Source: Chitinophaga varians (GTDB taxonomy: Bacteria; Bacteroidota; Bacteroidia; Chitinophagales; Chitinophagaceae). Taken from it: DNA of 64,000 nucleotides. The notes under the pieces were generated by a model, which was given only the letters and a program-made list of their open reading frames with translations, did no database searches and was not told the DNA's origin. The translations under genes and the position numbers were made by a program. Position 1 is the first letter of the stretch. Each line of letters opens with the position of its first letter. The stretch covers positions 1,798,001-1,862,000 of the forward strand of contig NZ_JACVFB010000001.1 in assembly GCF_014529945.1 (NCBI RefSeq), read 5' to 3'. Shown piece by piece: positions 8,875 through 16,552 of this stretch.

Positions 8875-9285
8875 CTATTTCATGCCTCCCATTTCCATGA
8901 TCACGTCGAACTGATCTTTGGTCACATCGCATACCGACAGGCGGCCCTGGCGGATCAGCGAGAGGTCGGCGAGTCTTTTTTCTGCCTTCATCTCTGCGAG
9001 GGTAACGGGTACCTTCAGCTTTTTTACCGGCTTCAGGTCTACCACCACCCAGTTTGGGTCTGGCGTGGTAGGGTCCTGATAGTGTTCTTTGGCCACTTCA
9101 GCGATCCCCACTACAGCGAGGCCTTCGTTGCTGTGGTAGAACAGTACCTGGTCTCCTTTTTTCATCGCCTTCAGGTTGTTACGGGCCTGATAGTTGCGGA
9201 CACCGTCCCAGAAGGTCTTTTTATCTTTTACAAACTGGTCCCATGAATACTTGAAAGGTTCCGATTTGACAAGCCAATAGTTCAT
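8875..9285 (-). CDS. EVE domain-containing protein (THYN1-like)
   Basis: A 136-residue single-domain protein of the EVE family (PUA-like fold), related to THYN1. It begins with the hallmark MNYWLVKSEP and has TFWDGVRNYQARN at about 29-41 and a GDQVLFYHS strand at about 49-57. EVE domains are thought to bind modified bases in DNA or RNA, but the role of the stand-alone form is not settled. The start at 9285 is set by the conserved N-terminus. It lies 16 bp downstream of the LutA-like gene in the same direction, so the two probably share a transcript. The large inverted repeat follows its stop. Confidence 0.9.
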   Translation of the reverse strand: MNYWLVKSEPFKYSWDQFVKDKKTFWDGVRNYQARNNLKAMKKGDQVLFYHSNEGLAVVGIAEVAKEHYQDPTTPDPNWVVVDLKPVKKLKVPVTLAEMKAEKRLADLSLIRQGRLSVCDVTKDQFDVIMEMGGMK

Positions 9286-9301
9286 GTGTAAGGTTTTTGG
9301 T

Positions 9302-10024
9302 TTACCATCCACTCGCCAGTACGTCGGCGATGTGCATCACTTTAATAGGAGTACCGTGCTTACGGATATAGCCATCGAGGTGCATCAGACAGGAAAGGTC
9401 GGTGGAGATGAGGTAATCGGCTCCGCTGTTGACAGCGTTGTGTACTTTTTGTTCGCCCATTCCTACGGAGATAGGTTCAAACTTCACGGAGAAAGTACCG
9501 CCAAATCCGCAGCATACTTCACAATCATTCATTTCTTTCAGTTCCAGGCCTTTTACTTTTTCCAGGAGTTTGCGGGGGCCTTCCTTGATGCCACATTCGC
9601 GCAGTGCGCCGCAGGCATCGTGATAGGTACCCACTCCGTTGAGCGTGGCGCCGAGATCTGTTACATGCAATACGTCTGTGAGGAATTCGGTGAATTCGTA
9701 GAGGTTTTTGCGTAACAGTTTCACGTCGTTATGCGCAGCGGAATTATCAAACAGTTTACTGTAGTAATTGCGGACAAACCCGGTACAGGAGCCGCTGGGG
9801 GCCACGATATAATCGAAAGTCTTGAAGTCTTTAACAAATTTGGTGGCTACTGTTCTGCATTCATCCTGGTACCCGGCATTGTAGGCAGGCTGGCCACAGC
9901 AGGTCTGCTCCGGGTTATACATCACGTTACATCCGAGCTTCTCCAGTACCTTCACCATATTGAAAGCGGTTTCCGGAAACAGCTGGTCTACGAAACATGG
10001 TATAAATAACTGTACATTCATCAT
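9302..10024 (-). CDS. (Fe-S)-binding cysteine-rich protein, LutA/YkgE-like
   Basis: A 240-residue protein with two cysteine-rich CCG domains: C10 and CCGQPAYNAG near 42-51 in the first half, and CEVCCGFGGTFSVK near 183-196 in the second. This is the layout of LutA (YkgE), part of the LutABC iron-sulfur complex that oxidises L-lactate, and of GlpC/HdrB-like subunits. No lutB or lutC is beside it; the neighbours are ribH and an EVE gene. The partners are either elsewhere or the protein acts differently. The start could be 10024 or the next Met at 10021. Confidence 0.87.
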   Translation of the reverse strand: MMNVQLFIPCFVDQLFPETAFNMVKVLEKLGCNVMYNPEQTCCGQPAYNAGYQDECRTVATKFVKDFKTFDYIVAPSGSCTGFVRNYYSKLFDNSAAHNDVKLLRKNLYEFTEFLTDVLHVTDLGATLNGVGTYHDACGALRECGIKEGPRKLLEKVKGLELKEMNDCEVCCGFGGTFSVKFEPISVGMGEQKVHNAVNSGADYLISTDLSCLMHLDGYIRKHGTPIKVMHIADVLASGW

Positions 10025-10111
10025 AAAATCTTTTAGCGGTGGACCATTGGTTGTGCAGAGGGCCGGTTACGCCGGGGCTATGAGCAAAGGCCGACAACCA
10101 TTGGTATGGTG

Positions 10112-10615
10112 CTAAACTCCTCTCGCCAGGTCTCTTTGTAACGCGATCATCTTCAATGCGGTGATAGCTGCTTCCTCGCCTTTGTGGCCGTGTGCGCCGC
10201 CCAGTCTGTCGAGCGCCTGTTGCTCATTATCTACCGTCAATATACCGAATATAACGGGAACGGGCAGTTGAAGGTTCAATTGCAGGATACCTTCTGTGAC
10301 AGCTTTGCACACATAGTCAAAATGCGGGGTTTCGCCGCGGATCACGCAACCGAAAGCAATAATAGCGCCAGGTTGCTGACCGGTGCCTTTCGTGTTTTCC
10401 CAATATTGTTTGCAGGCATAAGGCAGTTCAAACGCTCCCGGCACAACGATTTTATTGGTTTTGGACACTTTGTATTGTTGCAGTGATCTTTCGCAACCGG
10501 CTACCAGTTCGTTGACGATGGTATCATTCCATTCGGTATATACCATAACAACACTGGCATCCTCCAGGTTGAGAATGCCAGTATCATTTAACAAGCTTTT
10601 ATTGTAATCAGACAT
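10112..10615 (-). CDS. ribH: 6,7-dimethyl-8-ribityllumazine synthase
   Basis: RibH condenses the ribityl-aminouracil with dihydroxybutanone phosphate in the penultimate step of riboflavin synthesis and forms icosahedral shells in the cytosol. The 167-residue protein has the usual length and the motifs VPGAFELPYA (about 59-68), GCVIRGETPHFDYV (about 89-102), the PVIFGILT strand, and the catalytic His in that middle segment. Its neighbour upstream in the same direction is the YfgM-like gene, separated by a repeat-built hairpin. No other riboflavin genes are in the window. Confidence 0.95.
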   Translation of the reverse strand: MSDYNKSLLNDTGILNLEDASVVMVYTEWNDTIVNELVAGCERSLQQYKVSKTNKIVVPGAFELPYACKQYWENTKGTGQQPGAIIAFGCVIRGETPHFDYVCKAVTEGILQLNLQLPVPVIFGILTVDNEQQALDRLGGAHGHKGEEAAITALKMIALQRDLARGV

Positions 10616-10633
10616 ACATTCAATTTGGAATAA

Positions 10634-10726
10634 CGAATGACGAATGACGAATTGAGGGTCCTTTTGTGAAGCGGTTAATTAAGGAACGCGCTGTAGAAAA
10701 TCCATTAATTCGTCATTCGTCATTCG
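10634..10726. repeat. 20-bp perfect inverted repeat made of tandem CGAATGA words
   Basis: The arms 10634-10653 and 10707-10726 are exact reverse complements. Each contains the 7-bp word CGAATGA twice plus CGAATT. It lies 7 bp past the YfgM-like gene stop and before the ribH start. Same design as the element at 8785-8868. Confidence 0.9.
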
Positions 10727-10733
10727 CAATTGA

Positions 10734-11432
10734 TTAATTCTTCACATCTCCCAGTCTCGCCAGGTACTTGTCCATTTCACGGCCTTCGTTGGTGAGGGGG
10801 AATTTCTCTTTAATTTCTTTATAGATGGAGATGGCTTCCTGTGCTTTGCCTGCTTTTTCCAGGGCCATACCAGCGCGGAACAGGTAAACAGGAGCAGTCA
10901 GCTCGTTATCGTTGTAGTGACCAGCTTTTTTATAAGCTTCGATACCTTCAGCGCTTTTATTGAGCTCCATGTAAGCATCACCGATCAGGCCCAGTGCAGT
11001 TGGTTGCAGGAGCAGATCGTCTGAGCTAAAGGATTTCAGCATGTCGATACCTTTCTGATATTCGCCCATACGGATGTAGCATACGCCAGCACTGTATTTC
11101 GCGAGATTACCGGCTTTGGTGCCGCCGTATTTGTTGACTACCTGTAAGAAACCGTAGTTGTTACCATCGCCATTCAGCGCCAGTTTGAAGGAATCCACTG
11201 CAAAGTAGTTCTGTGCATGGAAGATCATTTCCTGGGCTTTGTTTTCGTTGGGTTGTTTAACGAAACGGTTATAGGCGAAGAAACCGCCTACCCCTACTAC
11301 TACTGCCAGCACAGCAATAGTAATGACATTTTTATTTTTAACGAAGAAGTCTTCCGCTTTGTGCATGGACTGTTCCAGGTCAAAATTTGTTGCAGGTTGC
11401 GGCGTGGTGGCTTTATCTTTAGTTTCTGCCAT
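10734..11432 (-). CDS. YfgM-like membrane-anchored TPR protein
   Basis: A 232-residue protein with a charged cytoplasmic N-terminus of about 34 residues, one transmembrane helix (about 35-54, VITIAVLAVVVGVGGFFAY) and a periplasmic domain of tetratricopeptide repeats (for example CYIRMGEYQKGIDMLK and AGMALEKAGKAQEAISIYKE). This is the architecture of YfgM, an ancillary factor of the Sec translocon region, and of related Bacteroidota proteins. A precise role cannot be read from the sequence. It lies between pdhA and ribH, all on the minus strand. Confidence 0.8.
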   Translation of the reverse strand: MAETKDKATTPQPATNFDLEQSMHKAEDFFVKNKNVITIAVLAVVVGVGGFFAYNRFVKQPNENKAQEMIFHAQNYFAVDSFKLALNGDGNNYGFLQVVNKYGGTKAGNLAKYSAGVCYIRMGEYQKGIDMLKSFSSDDLLLQPTALGLIGDAYMELNKSAEGIEAYKKAGHYNDNELTAPVYLFRAGMALEKAGKAQEAISIYKEIKEKFPLTNEGREMDKYLARLGDVKN

Positions 11433-11483
11433 TTTAAAAGGTAATTGTGATTGCTTGGTTATTTAATAGGTATCAATGAACAA

Positions 11484-11527
11484 CAGTTAGCTTTCTGCCT
11501 CTTTTAGAAAAGGTAAAAAGCTAACTG
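11484..11527. repeat. Hairpin downstream of pdhA
   Basis: An 11-bp inverted repeat (11484-11494 with 11517-11527) enclosing a smaller imperfect T/A-rich stem. It lies 17 bp past the pdhA stop. It lacks a clear T-run, so it may be a processing or stability element and not an intrinsic terminator. Confidence 0.5.
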
Positions 11528-11544
11528 CTGCGTACTATTAAGCT

Positions 11545-12537
11545 TTAGTCAACGATGAAAGGATAATCCTGCTGCACATAAACGTCTTTCAGCAGCTCAT
11601 CGTCAGACGGCCAGGGGGATTCTTCAGCGAACTGAACGCATTCTTCCACTTCCGCTTTCACACGGTCGTTGATCGCTTCAATTTCGGCTTCGGTAGCCCA
11701 TTTGTTTTTCTCAATAACGCTCAACACCTGGTTAATCGGATCTTTCTGTTTGTACTCTTCCAGTTCCTCTTTTGTGCGGTATTTAGCAGGGTCGCTCATG
11801 GAGTGGCCACGGTAGCGGTAGGTTTTGATTTCCAACAGGGTTGGACCACCATTTTCGCGGGCACGTTTTACCGCTCTTTCCACGCCTTCGTGTACCGCTT
11901 CACAGCTCATACCGTCGATAGAATCAGCCGGCATTTCGTACGCATCAGCGAGCTTATAGATATCCAGTACGTTAGAAGTACGTTCTACAGAAGTACCCAT
12001 CGCGTACATGTTGTTTTCACAAATAAAGATCACCGGCAGTTTCCAGGTCATCGCCATGTTAAAGGTTTCATGGAGCATACCCTGACGGGCGGCACCATCA
12101 CCGAAGAAACACAGCACCACGTTGTCAGTACCCTGGTACTGCTCCGCCAGCGCCAGGCCCGCACCGGTACCAATCTGGGCACCTACGATACCATGGCCGC
12201 CAAAGAAGTTGTGCTCTTTGGAGAAGAAGTGCATACTACCTCCCTTACCTTTTGAACATCCGGTTGCTTTACCATACATCTCAGCCATACAAGCCTTGGC
12301 AGAAATACCCTTGGCAATTGCCAAAGCGTGGTCACGGTACGCGGTGATGAATTTATCTTCCGGTTTCGTCGCAGTCATTGCACCAGCAGCAATTGCCTCC
12401 TGACCGATGTACAGGTGACAAAAGCCACGGATTTTTTGCATTCCGTACAATTGGCCTGTCTTTTCTTCAAAGCGGCGCAGCAAAAGCATCAATTCATACC
12501 AGTACAGATATGTCTCTTTGGTGAATTTCGTCTTCAC
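11545..12537 (-). CDS. pdhA: Pyruvate dehydrogenase E1 component, alpha subunit
   Basis: The E1 alpha/beta heterotetramer decarboxylates pyruvate with thiamine diphosphate and passes acetyl to E2. The protein shows the ThDP-binding GDGAARQG...NN motif (about residues 155-185), HLYIGQEA near 40 and the phosphorylation-loop-like YRYRGHSMSDPAKYR typical of E1 alpha. The chosen start is the GTG at 12537 (MKTKFTKETYLYWY), giving 330 residues. The longest frame begins at a TTG that is part of the probable -7 promoter box, so it cannot be the start; a GTG at 12555 is possible. No pdhB is adjacent. Confidence 0.93.
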   Translation of the reverse strand: MKTKFTKETYLYWYELMLLLRRFEEKTGQLYGMQKIRGFCHLYIGQEAIAAGAMTATKPEDKFITAYRDHALAIAKGISAKACMAEMYGKATGCSKGKGGSMHFFSKEHNFFGGHGIVGAQIGTGAGLALAEQYQGTDNVVLCFFGDGAARQGMLHETFNMAMTWKLPVIFICENNMYAMGTSVERTSNVLDIYKLADAYEMPADSIDGMSCEAVHEGVERAVKRARENGGPTLLEIKTYRYRGHSMSDPAKYRTKEELEEYKQKDPINQVLSVIEKNKWATEAEIEAINDRVKAEVEECVQFAEESPWPSDDELLKDVYVQQDYPFIVD

Positions 12538-12573
12538 GTCTGTTTTAGTTTGCACTCTTTCTAAATTTGTTGG

Positions 12574-12604
12574 CAAATATAACAGGAAAATCCTAAAATG
12601 TAAA
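12574..12604 (-). promoter_or_regulatory. Promoter of pdhA (-33 TTTA, 19 bp, -7 TATATTTG)
   Basis: On the minus strand TTTA at 12604-12601 is followed after 19 bp by TATATTTG at 12581-12574, a near-perfect Bacteroidota vegetative promoter. It decides the pdhA start codon. Confidence 0.7.
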
Positions 12605-12765
12605 TATCAAATCCAATTACTATTAAATTATGCAAATTCATCAATTTCAAACAGTTTTGCATTTAATTGCAGTTTATTGAGAGATAAAGGCCCACAGACA
12701 CGGATTTTTATCAGTTATAAATATTGTAGAATTTGCATATTTTTTTATACACATAAATAATTTCT

Positions 12766-13842
12766 TTGCTACATATCCGGAAAATATCACTCGTACAGTT
12801 TAAAAATTACACCCGGCAGGACTTCCGGTTCGACCAACGGGTGGTGGGCATCACCGGCAGAAACGGCTCCGGCAAAACCAACCTGCTCGATGCCATCTAT
12901 TACCTCTGCTTCACCCGCAGCTATTTTACCAGCAACGAAAGCCAGAACACCCAATACCAGACCAACGGCTTCCGCCTGGAAGGCGACTTTGACAAACAGG
13001 GCCAGCCGGCAAAAATTGTCTGTACCGTAAAAGACGGTAAAAAGGAAGTATCGCTCAACGATGAAAAATATGACCGCTTCTCCCGCCACATCGGACAGTT
13101 CCCCGCCGTTATCATCGCACCAGACGACGCGGAGATCATCCTGGGCGGCAGCGAAGAACGCCGCAAATGGCTCGATACCCTCCTGTCGCAGCTCTACCCC
13201 GACTATCTCGAGCACCTCATCACCTACCAGAAAATACTGCTGCAACGCAACACACTCCTGAAAAATATGACCGGAGCCAACGAAGAACACAGCCTCCTGG
13301 ATGTGTTTGACGAGCAACTGGTCCGCCACGGTATCCCCGTCTTCGAGCAACGGAGAACGTTTCTCACTGATTTCATTCCGCAGGTACAACAATTATACGA
13401 CTACATCTCTGGTACGCACGAAGTGGTGAGCATTCGCTACCAATGCACCCTGCAGGAGGAAAATTATGCCTCTCAACTGCAGGCTGCCCGTTTTAAAGAC
13501 CTCCAGTTGCAGCGGACCTCCACCGGTATTCACCGCGACGATCTTCAGTTTCTGCTCAACGAACATCCCATGAAAAGCAGTGCCTCACAGGGACAGCGCA
13601 AGAGTTTTCTCTTTGCCCTGAAACTCGCACAGTTTGAAGTGATCAGACAGTTCAAACAATTTGCGCCCCTGCTCCTGCTCGACGATGTGTTTGAAAAGCT
13701 GGACCAGGAACGCGTCACCCGTCTTATCTCGCTGGTGGCCGGCCCTTCCTATGGTCAGGTCTTTATTACTGACACTCATGCAGCACGCCTGCAACAGAGC
13801 TTTGAAGGAACAGGTCAAATCATACAGCTCCTTAGCATTTAG
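12766..13842 (+). CDS. recF: DNA replication and repair protein RecF
   Basis: RecF is an SMC-like ATPase that helps load RecA at gaps through RecFOR. The 358-residue protein has the Walker A motif GRNGSGKTNLLDAI near 32-45, the signature region SASQGQRKSFLFALKLAQ near 269-286 and Walker B LLLLDDVFEKLD near 303-314. The start must be the TTG at 12766 (MLHIRKISLVQFKNY), because the in-frame stop lies four codons upstream and there is no ATG before the conserved first strand. It reads divergently from pdhA and is followed by a DUF721 gene. Confidence 0.95.
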   Translation: MLHIRKISLVQFKNYTRQDFRFDQRVVGITGRNGSGKTNLLDAIYYLCFTRSYFTSNESQNTQYQTNGFRLEGDFDKQGQPAKIVCTVKDGKKEVSLNDEKYDRFSRHIGQFPAVIIAPDDAEIILGGSEERRKWLDTLLSQLYPDYLEHLITYQKILLQRNTLLKNMTGANEEHSLLDVFDEQLVRHGIPVFEQRRTFLTDFIPQVQQLYDYISGTHEVVSIRYQCTLQEENYASQLQAARFKDLQLQRTSTGIHRDDLQFLLNEHPMKSSASQGQRKSFLFALKLAQFEVIRQFKQFAPLLLLDDVFEKLDQERVTRLISLVAGPSYGQVFITDTHAARLQQSFEGTGQIIQLLSI

Positions 13843-14000
13843 TTATTGGTTTATTTTGAAATTTCGCTATTTACTGAATTCTCTAACGGCGATGGCTGCT
13901 TTTTTAATGGCGGGTATTGAGATGAGTAATTTAAATTCAGGTCAAAGCCTTTAGATAAGGAACCCGGTAAATAACCAAATTTCAAAATAACCAAATAACA
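13841..14000. repeat. Imperfect long inverted repeat between recF and the DUF721 gene
   Basis: About 37-nt arms (13841-13877 and 13964-14000) with a perfect 14-bp core (13851-13864 with 13977-13990). The arms are built of GGTTATTT and TTTTGAAATTT words, close to those of the 8785-8868 element. The left arm begins at the recF stop codon. The 86-nt interior has no gene. Confidence 0.75.
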
Positions 14001-14022
14001 AAATATTCGTAGCTTTGACGCC

Positions 14023-14310
14023 ATGCGCCACGGAACAACCAGTATCGGAGATGCCCTCCGGGAATTTATGAACAAAAGCCGCCTCAAACCCCGTCTTACT
14101 GAAGTTCGTATTCAGGAGAACTGGGAGAAGATCATGGGCAAAACCATTGCGCGCTATACACAAGATGTCCAGCTGATTGAGCAAAAGCTCATCATAACAA
14201 CTTCGGTGGCACCCTTAAAACAGGAATTAACTTACTCCAAAGACAAGATCATCAAACTGGTGAATGAAATGCTGGGGGAAAATGTGGTAAAGGAAGTGAT
14301 GATCCGGTAG
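14023..14310 (+). CDS. DUF721/DciA-like protein
   Basis: A 95-residue protein with the DUF721 pattern: an amphipathic N-terminus, the central VRIQENWEKIMGKTIARYT (about 28-46) and the strand pair VQLIEQKLIITTSVAPLKQEL (49-69, as two segments). DUF721 includes DciA, the helicase-associated protein that replaces DnaC in many bacteria, and often sits beside recF near the origin. Here it follows recF in the same direction, separated by the inverted repeat, which supports a replication role. The Bacteroidota branch has not been shown here to load DnaB, so the function is inferred. Confidence 0.85.
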   Translation: MRHGTTSIGDALREFMNKSRLKPRLTEVRIQENWEKIMGKTIARYTQDVQLIEQKLIITTSVAPLKQELTYSKDKIIKLVNEMLGENVVKEVMIR

Positions 14311-14319
14311 GGACAGTGA

Positions 14320-14829
14320 TCAGTTGGAGGCAAACTGATTGATCAGGCGGTTGATATCAGCGATTTTGAGTTTCGTTTGCAGGTTGACTATCAGAAATTC
14401 ATTATCTTCCTGTACCAGCATTACCACGTTACCCAATTCATCATCTTTTCCTTTATTCAGTATGTGCACCAGCGTACCTTTGTCACGTACTTCCATCAAA
14501 GTTTCCAAATGATCTTTTGTTTGCAGCTGTTGCATCAGCGTTGCTACATCTTCGTTGCTGACATTGGCTCCATGCGGATTTTCAATGGTATGCACCTTAA
14601 TTTTACGAATATCTTTTAAGATAGGCCGGAGCTTCTTCACCTCTTCATCACCGGAGGAGAACGACATCACAAAACCTGCCAGCCGCAACGGAAAGCTGCC
14701 AATTTTAACGCTGACCACATCTGCCTTTCCCCGGTATTTATTCCGGAATTCACGCAGTGATTTGTCTTGTGCGAGTACGGTGGAAACACTGGCCAGCAGT
14801 AAACAACCACCTAACAATAATTTTTTCAT
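14320..14829 (-). CDS. DUF4252 secreted protein (second copy)
   Basis: A 169-residue protein with a signal peptide (MKKLLLGGCLLLASVSTVLAQ) and a DUF4252 domain over most of the mature part. It is a paralogue of the gene directly upstream (14847-15362), sharing the order of strands and helices but little identity by eye. It is the last of four minus-strand genes: ECF sigma, membrane anti-sigma-like protein, DUF4252, DUF4252. The spacings of 17-45 bp suggest one operon. The role is unknown; the context suggests an envelope-stress or surface-sensing output. Converges on the DUF721 gene, leaving 9 bp. Confidence 0.82.
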   Translation of the reverse strand: MKKLLLGGCLLLASVSTVLAQDKSLREFRNKYRGKADVVSVKIGSFPLRLAGFVMSFSSGDEEVKKLRPILKDIRKIKVHTIENPHGANVSNEDVATLMQQLQTKDHLETLMEVRDKGTLVHILNKGKDDELGNVVMLVQEDNEFLIVNLQTKLKIADINRLINQFASN

Positions 14830-14846
14830 GGGCGTAGATTGCAGTG

Positions 14847-15362
14847 TTATTTCTTTTTAAGATTCTTTAGTTTGTCCATTCCCTGGATGTTGACTGAATT
14901 GGCGATCTGTGATATTTCATTCAGATCAATGTCCCCCACCAGGCTCATGGCCATAAAGTCATTGGCACCACCTACCAGCATAATCAGCTCGTTGATGTTT
15001 CCCCGGCTGTTTTCTTTTACCATGAACTTCAGGTCGCTGTCTTTGTCCCTTACGGTCATCAGCTCTTCAAAGTCTCCGGTCAGCAACACCGCAGCTTCCT
15101 TGTACAACCGCTGTCCGTCTTTTGTGTTGTCTTTGGCCAGGATGCGTAATCCTTTCAGCTTCTGTACTACCCTCATCAGGTTTTTGGCATCAGGATCGTT
15201 CATGTCCAGTTTGGAAAACATGGAGAACATCTTGGGTGTGATACTGACCAGGGTAAAATTCCGGTCGTTTTCGTACTTCTGGAAAAAGCGGTCGATGCTG
15301 CTCTGTGCAAAGAGGTGCATACTGGCAAAGACCGCTACCAGCAATAAAAGTGAACGTTTCAT
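14847..15362 (-). CDS. DUF4252 secreted protein (first copy)
   Basis: A 171-residue protein with a signal peptide (MKRSLLLLVAVFASMHLFAQ) followed by a DUF4252 domain (SSIDRFFQKYEND to about residue 160) and a basic Lys-rich C-terminus (KLKNLKKK). It is tandem with another DUF4252 gene and downstream of a sigma/anti-sigma pair. The pairing of two DUF4252 genes with an ECF sigma factor is a recurring Bacteroidota arrangement; what the proteins bind is not known. Confidence 0.82.
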   Translation of the reverse strand: MKRSLLLLVAVFASMHLFAQSSIDRFFQKYENDRNFTLVSITPKMFSMFSKLDMNDPDAKNLMRVVQKLKGLRILAKDNTKDGQRLYKEAAVLLTGDFEELMTVRDKDSDLKFMVKENSRGNINELIMLVGGANDFMAMSLVGDIDLNEISQIANSVNIQGMDKLKNLKKK

Positions 15363-15406
15363 CTTCTTCTGGATTTTATATCAGGTTTTAAAATGGGCTT
15401 GGTTTT

Positions 15407-15922
15407 TTAATTGGTGCCGGTAATGAGGCCGGTCGCTTCATTGAAGTAGGCCAGCTTCTGCATCTTTTCTGTTCCCTTGTTCAGGTTTTTGGCCAGCAGT
15501 TGCAACGCTTTCTTCGTTTCCAGGTAAGCCATTCTTGTCTCCTCTTCCTCTTTCTGCTGCCGTATTTCTGCGATATGGACCTTTGTTTCCTGCCGCTGAT
15601 GCTGTTTCATGGCATAGCCCATGCCGACGGCCATCAGCAATACTGCTGCATACTTCATCCAGTGGCGGAAAGGTGACAGCGGCACCACCCTGGCGGGACT
15701 GGCTTCGGCTGGTAGCCTGGGTTCCGGCAGGCGTTCTTCCAGTGCTTGCTCCTGCTCTATTTCTTCGCGGAAGAAGCCAAACAAAGGCGCTGCTTCCTGC
15801 AACGGCTCCGGCATATCAGCATGAGGCTCACTGAAAAACCGGCGTAACAACGCCTCTTCCTCCAGGGTGGTTTCCCCTTCCCAGTACCGGTCCAGTAACG
15901 CGATGATGTGATTATAATCCAT
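15407..15922 (-). CDS. Probable anti-sigma factor, single-pass membrane protein
   Basis: A 171-residue protein. Residues 1-60 are acidic with a short helical cytoplasmic domain (LLDRYWEGETTLEEEALLRRFF resembles the zinc-less N-terminal helix of FecR-type anti-sigma factors, split here as two helices). A Pro-rich linker leads to a transmembrane helix at about 90-105 (WMKYAAVLLMAVGMGYAM) and a coiled-coil-like periplasmic C-terminus rich in Glu, Lys and Gln. It overlaps the upstream ECF sigma gene by 11 bp, which is the main reason to call it that sigma factor's antagonist. No known anti-sigma family motif is fully present. Confidence 0.65.
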   Translation of the reverse strand: MDYNHIIALLDRYWEGETTLEEEALLRRFFSEPHADMPEPLQEAAPLFGFFREEIEQEQALEERLPEPRLPAEASPARVVPLSPFRHWMKYAAVLLMAVGMGYAMKQHQRQETKVHIAEIRQQKEEEETRMAYLETKKALQLLAKNLNKGTEKMQKLAYFNEATGLITGTN

Positions 15923-16424
15923 ATACCTGTATGTTTTGAAGTTTCTCCCGCACCGCTTTACGTGCCCGGTGCAGGTTGACTTTTACGTCGTTCATGTCCA
16001 GTTCCAGGATGTCGGCAATCTCCTGATAGGAATAGCCGTCCATATCTCTTAACTGAATGATGGTCCGGTATTTCTCCGGTAGCTCGTGAATGATCCGCCT
16101 TACTTTTACCATGACGTCATTTTTTTCGGCCATGGTGTGCGGACTGTGCTGCGCGGACGGCACTTCCCCTGCCCTGTCCAGTTCATCTGCAAGACGGTAT
16201 TTCCTGGACTTGATTTTGTCCAGCGCCAGGTTGCGCGTAATCCGCATACACCACGCTTCCATATTCTGCAACTCCGGCATCTTCTCCTGCTGGCTCCATA
16301 CTTTCATCAGAGCGTCCTGCGTAATATCCTGCGCGTCTTCTTCGTTGCCCAGCAGACGGTATGCAAAGCGGAAAAGCTTTTGCCTGACGGGAACGACCTG
16401 GTTAAGAAATAAATCCAATGACAT
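15912..16424 (-). CDS. ECF-type RNA polymerase sigma factor
   Basis: A 170-residue sigma-70 family protein with only regions 2 and 4. Region 2 is at about 20-85 (FRFAYRLLGNEEDAQDITQDALMKVW, here split by its core helix), and region 4 is at about 115-165 with the helix-turn-helix YSYQEIADILELDMNDVKVNLHRAR (given in part). It directs polymerase to a small regulon, probably including its own operon with the overlapping anti-sigma gene and two DUF4252 genes. It is not of the FecI type that pairs with FecR and SusC elsewhere in the window. Confidence 0.92.
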   Translation of the reverse strand: MSLDLFLNQVVPVRQKLFRFAYRLLGNEEDAQDITQDALMKVWSQQEKMPELQNMEAWCMRITRNLALDKIKSRKYRLADELDRAGEVPSAQHSPHTMAEKNDVMVKVRRIIHELPEKYRTIIQLRDMDGYSYQEIADILELDMNDVKVNLHRARKAVREKLQNIQVYGL

Positions 16425-16485
16425 GCGGGATATTGCGTTTTATAATGAGAAGACGACTCACTAAAGACGATGTTACAACATTTCT

Positions 16486-16516
16486 AAAAAAAAATTCCCA
16501 GGCCTGAAGGCCTGGG
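16486..16516 (-). terminator. Terminator of the permease gene, CCCAGG-type palindrome
   Basis: On the minus strand an 8-bp GC stem with a 4-nt loop (16516-16497) is followed by AA and nine T. It lies 36 bp past the permease stop. The palindrome belongs to the same CCCAGG family as 1221-1240, so a dispersed repeat serves here as terminator. Confidence 0.85.
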
Positions 16517-16552
16517 CAATAATATTATTACAGATGATTGGTTATAAACAGC

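Noticed and set aside
10043..10105. Inverted repeat between LutA-like gene and ribH
   Set aside because: The 12-nt arms look complementary at first, but the central bases mismatch because CCATTGG occurs in the same orientation in both; no stable stem results.
12537..12576. pdhA start at the TTG at 12576
   Set aside because: This TTG is part of the -7 box TATATTTG, so it would not be in the mRNA.
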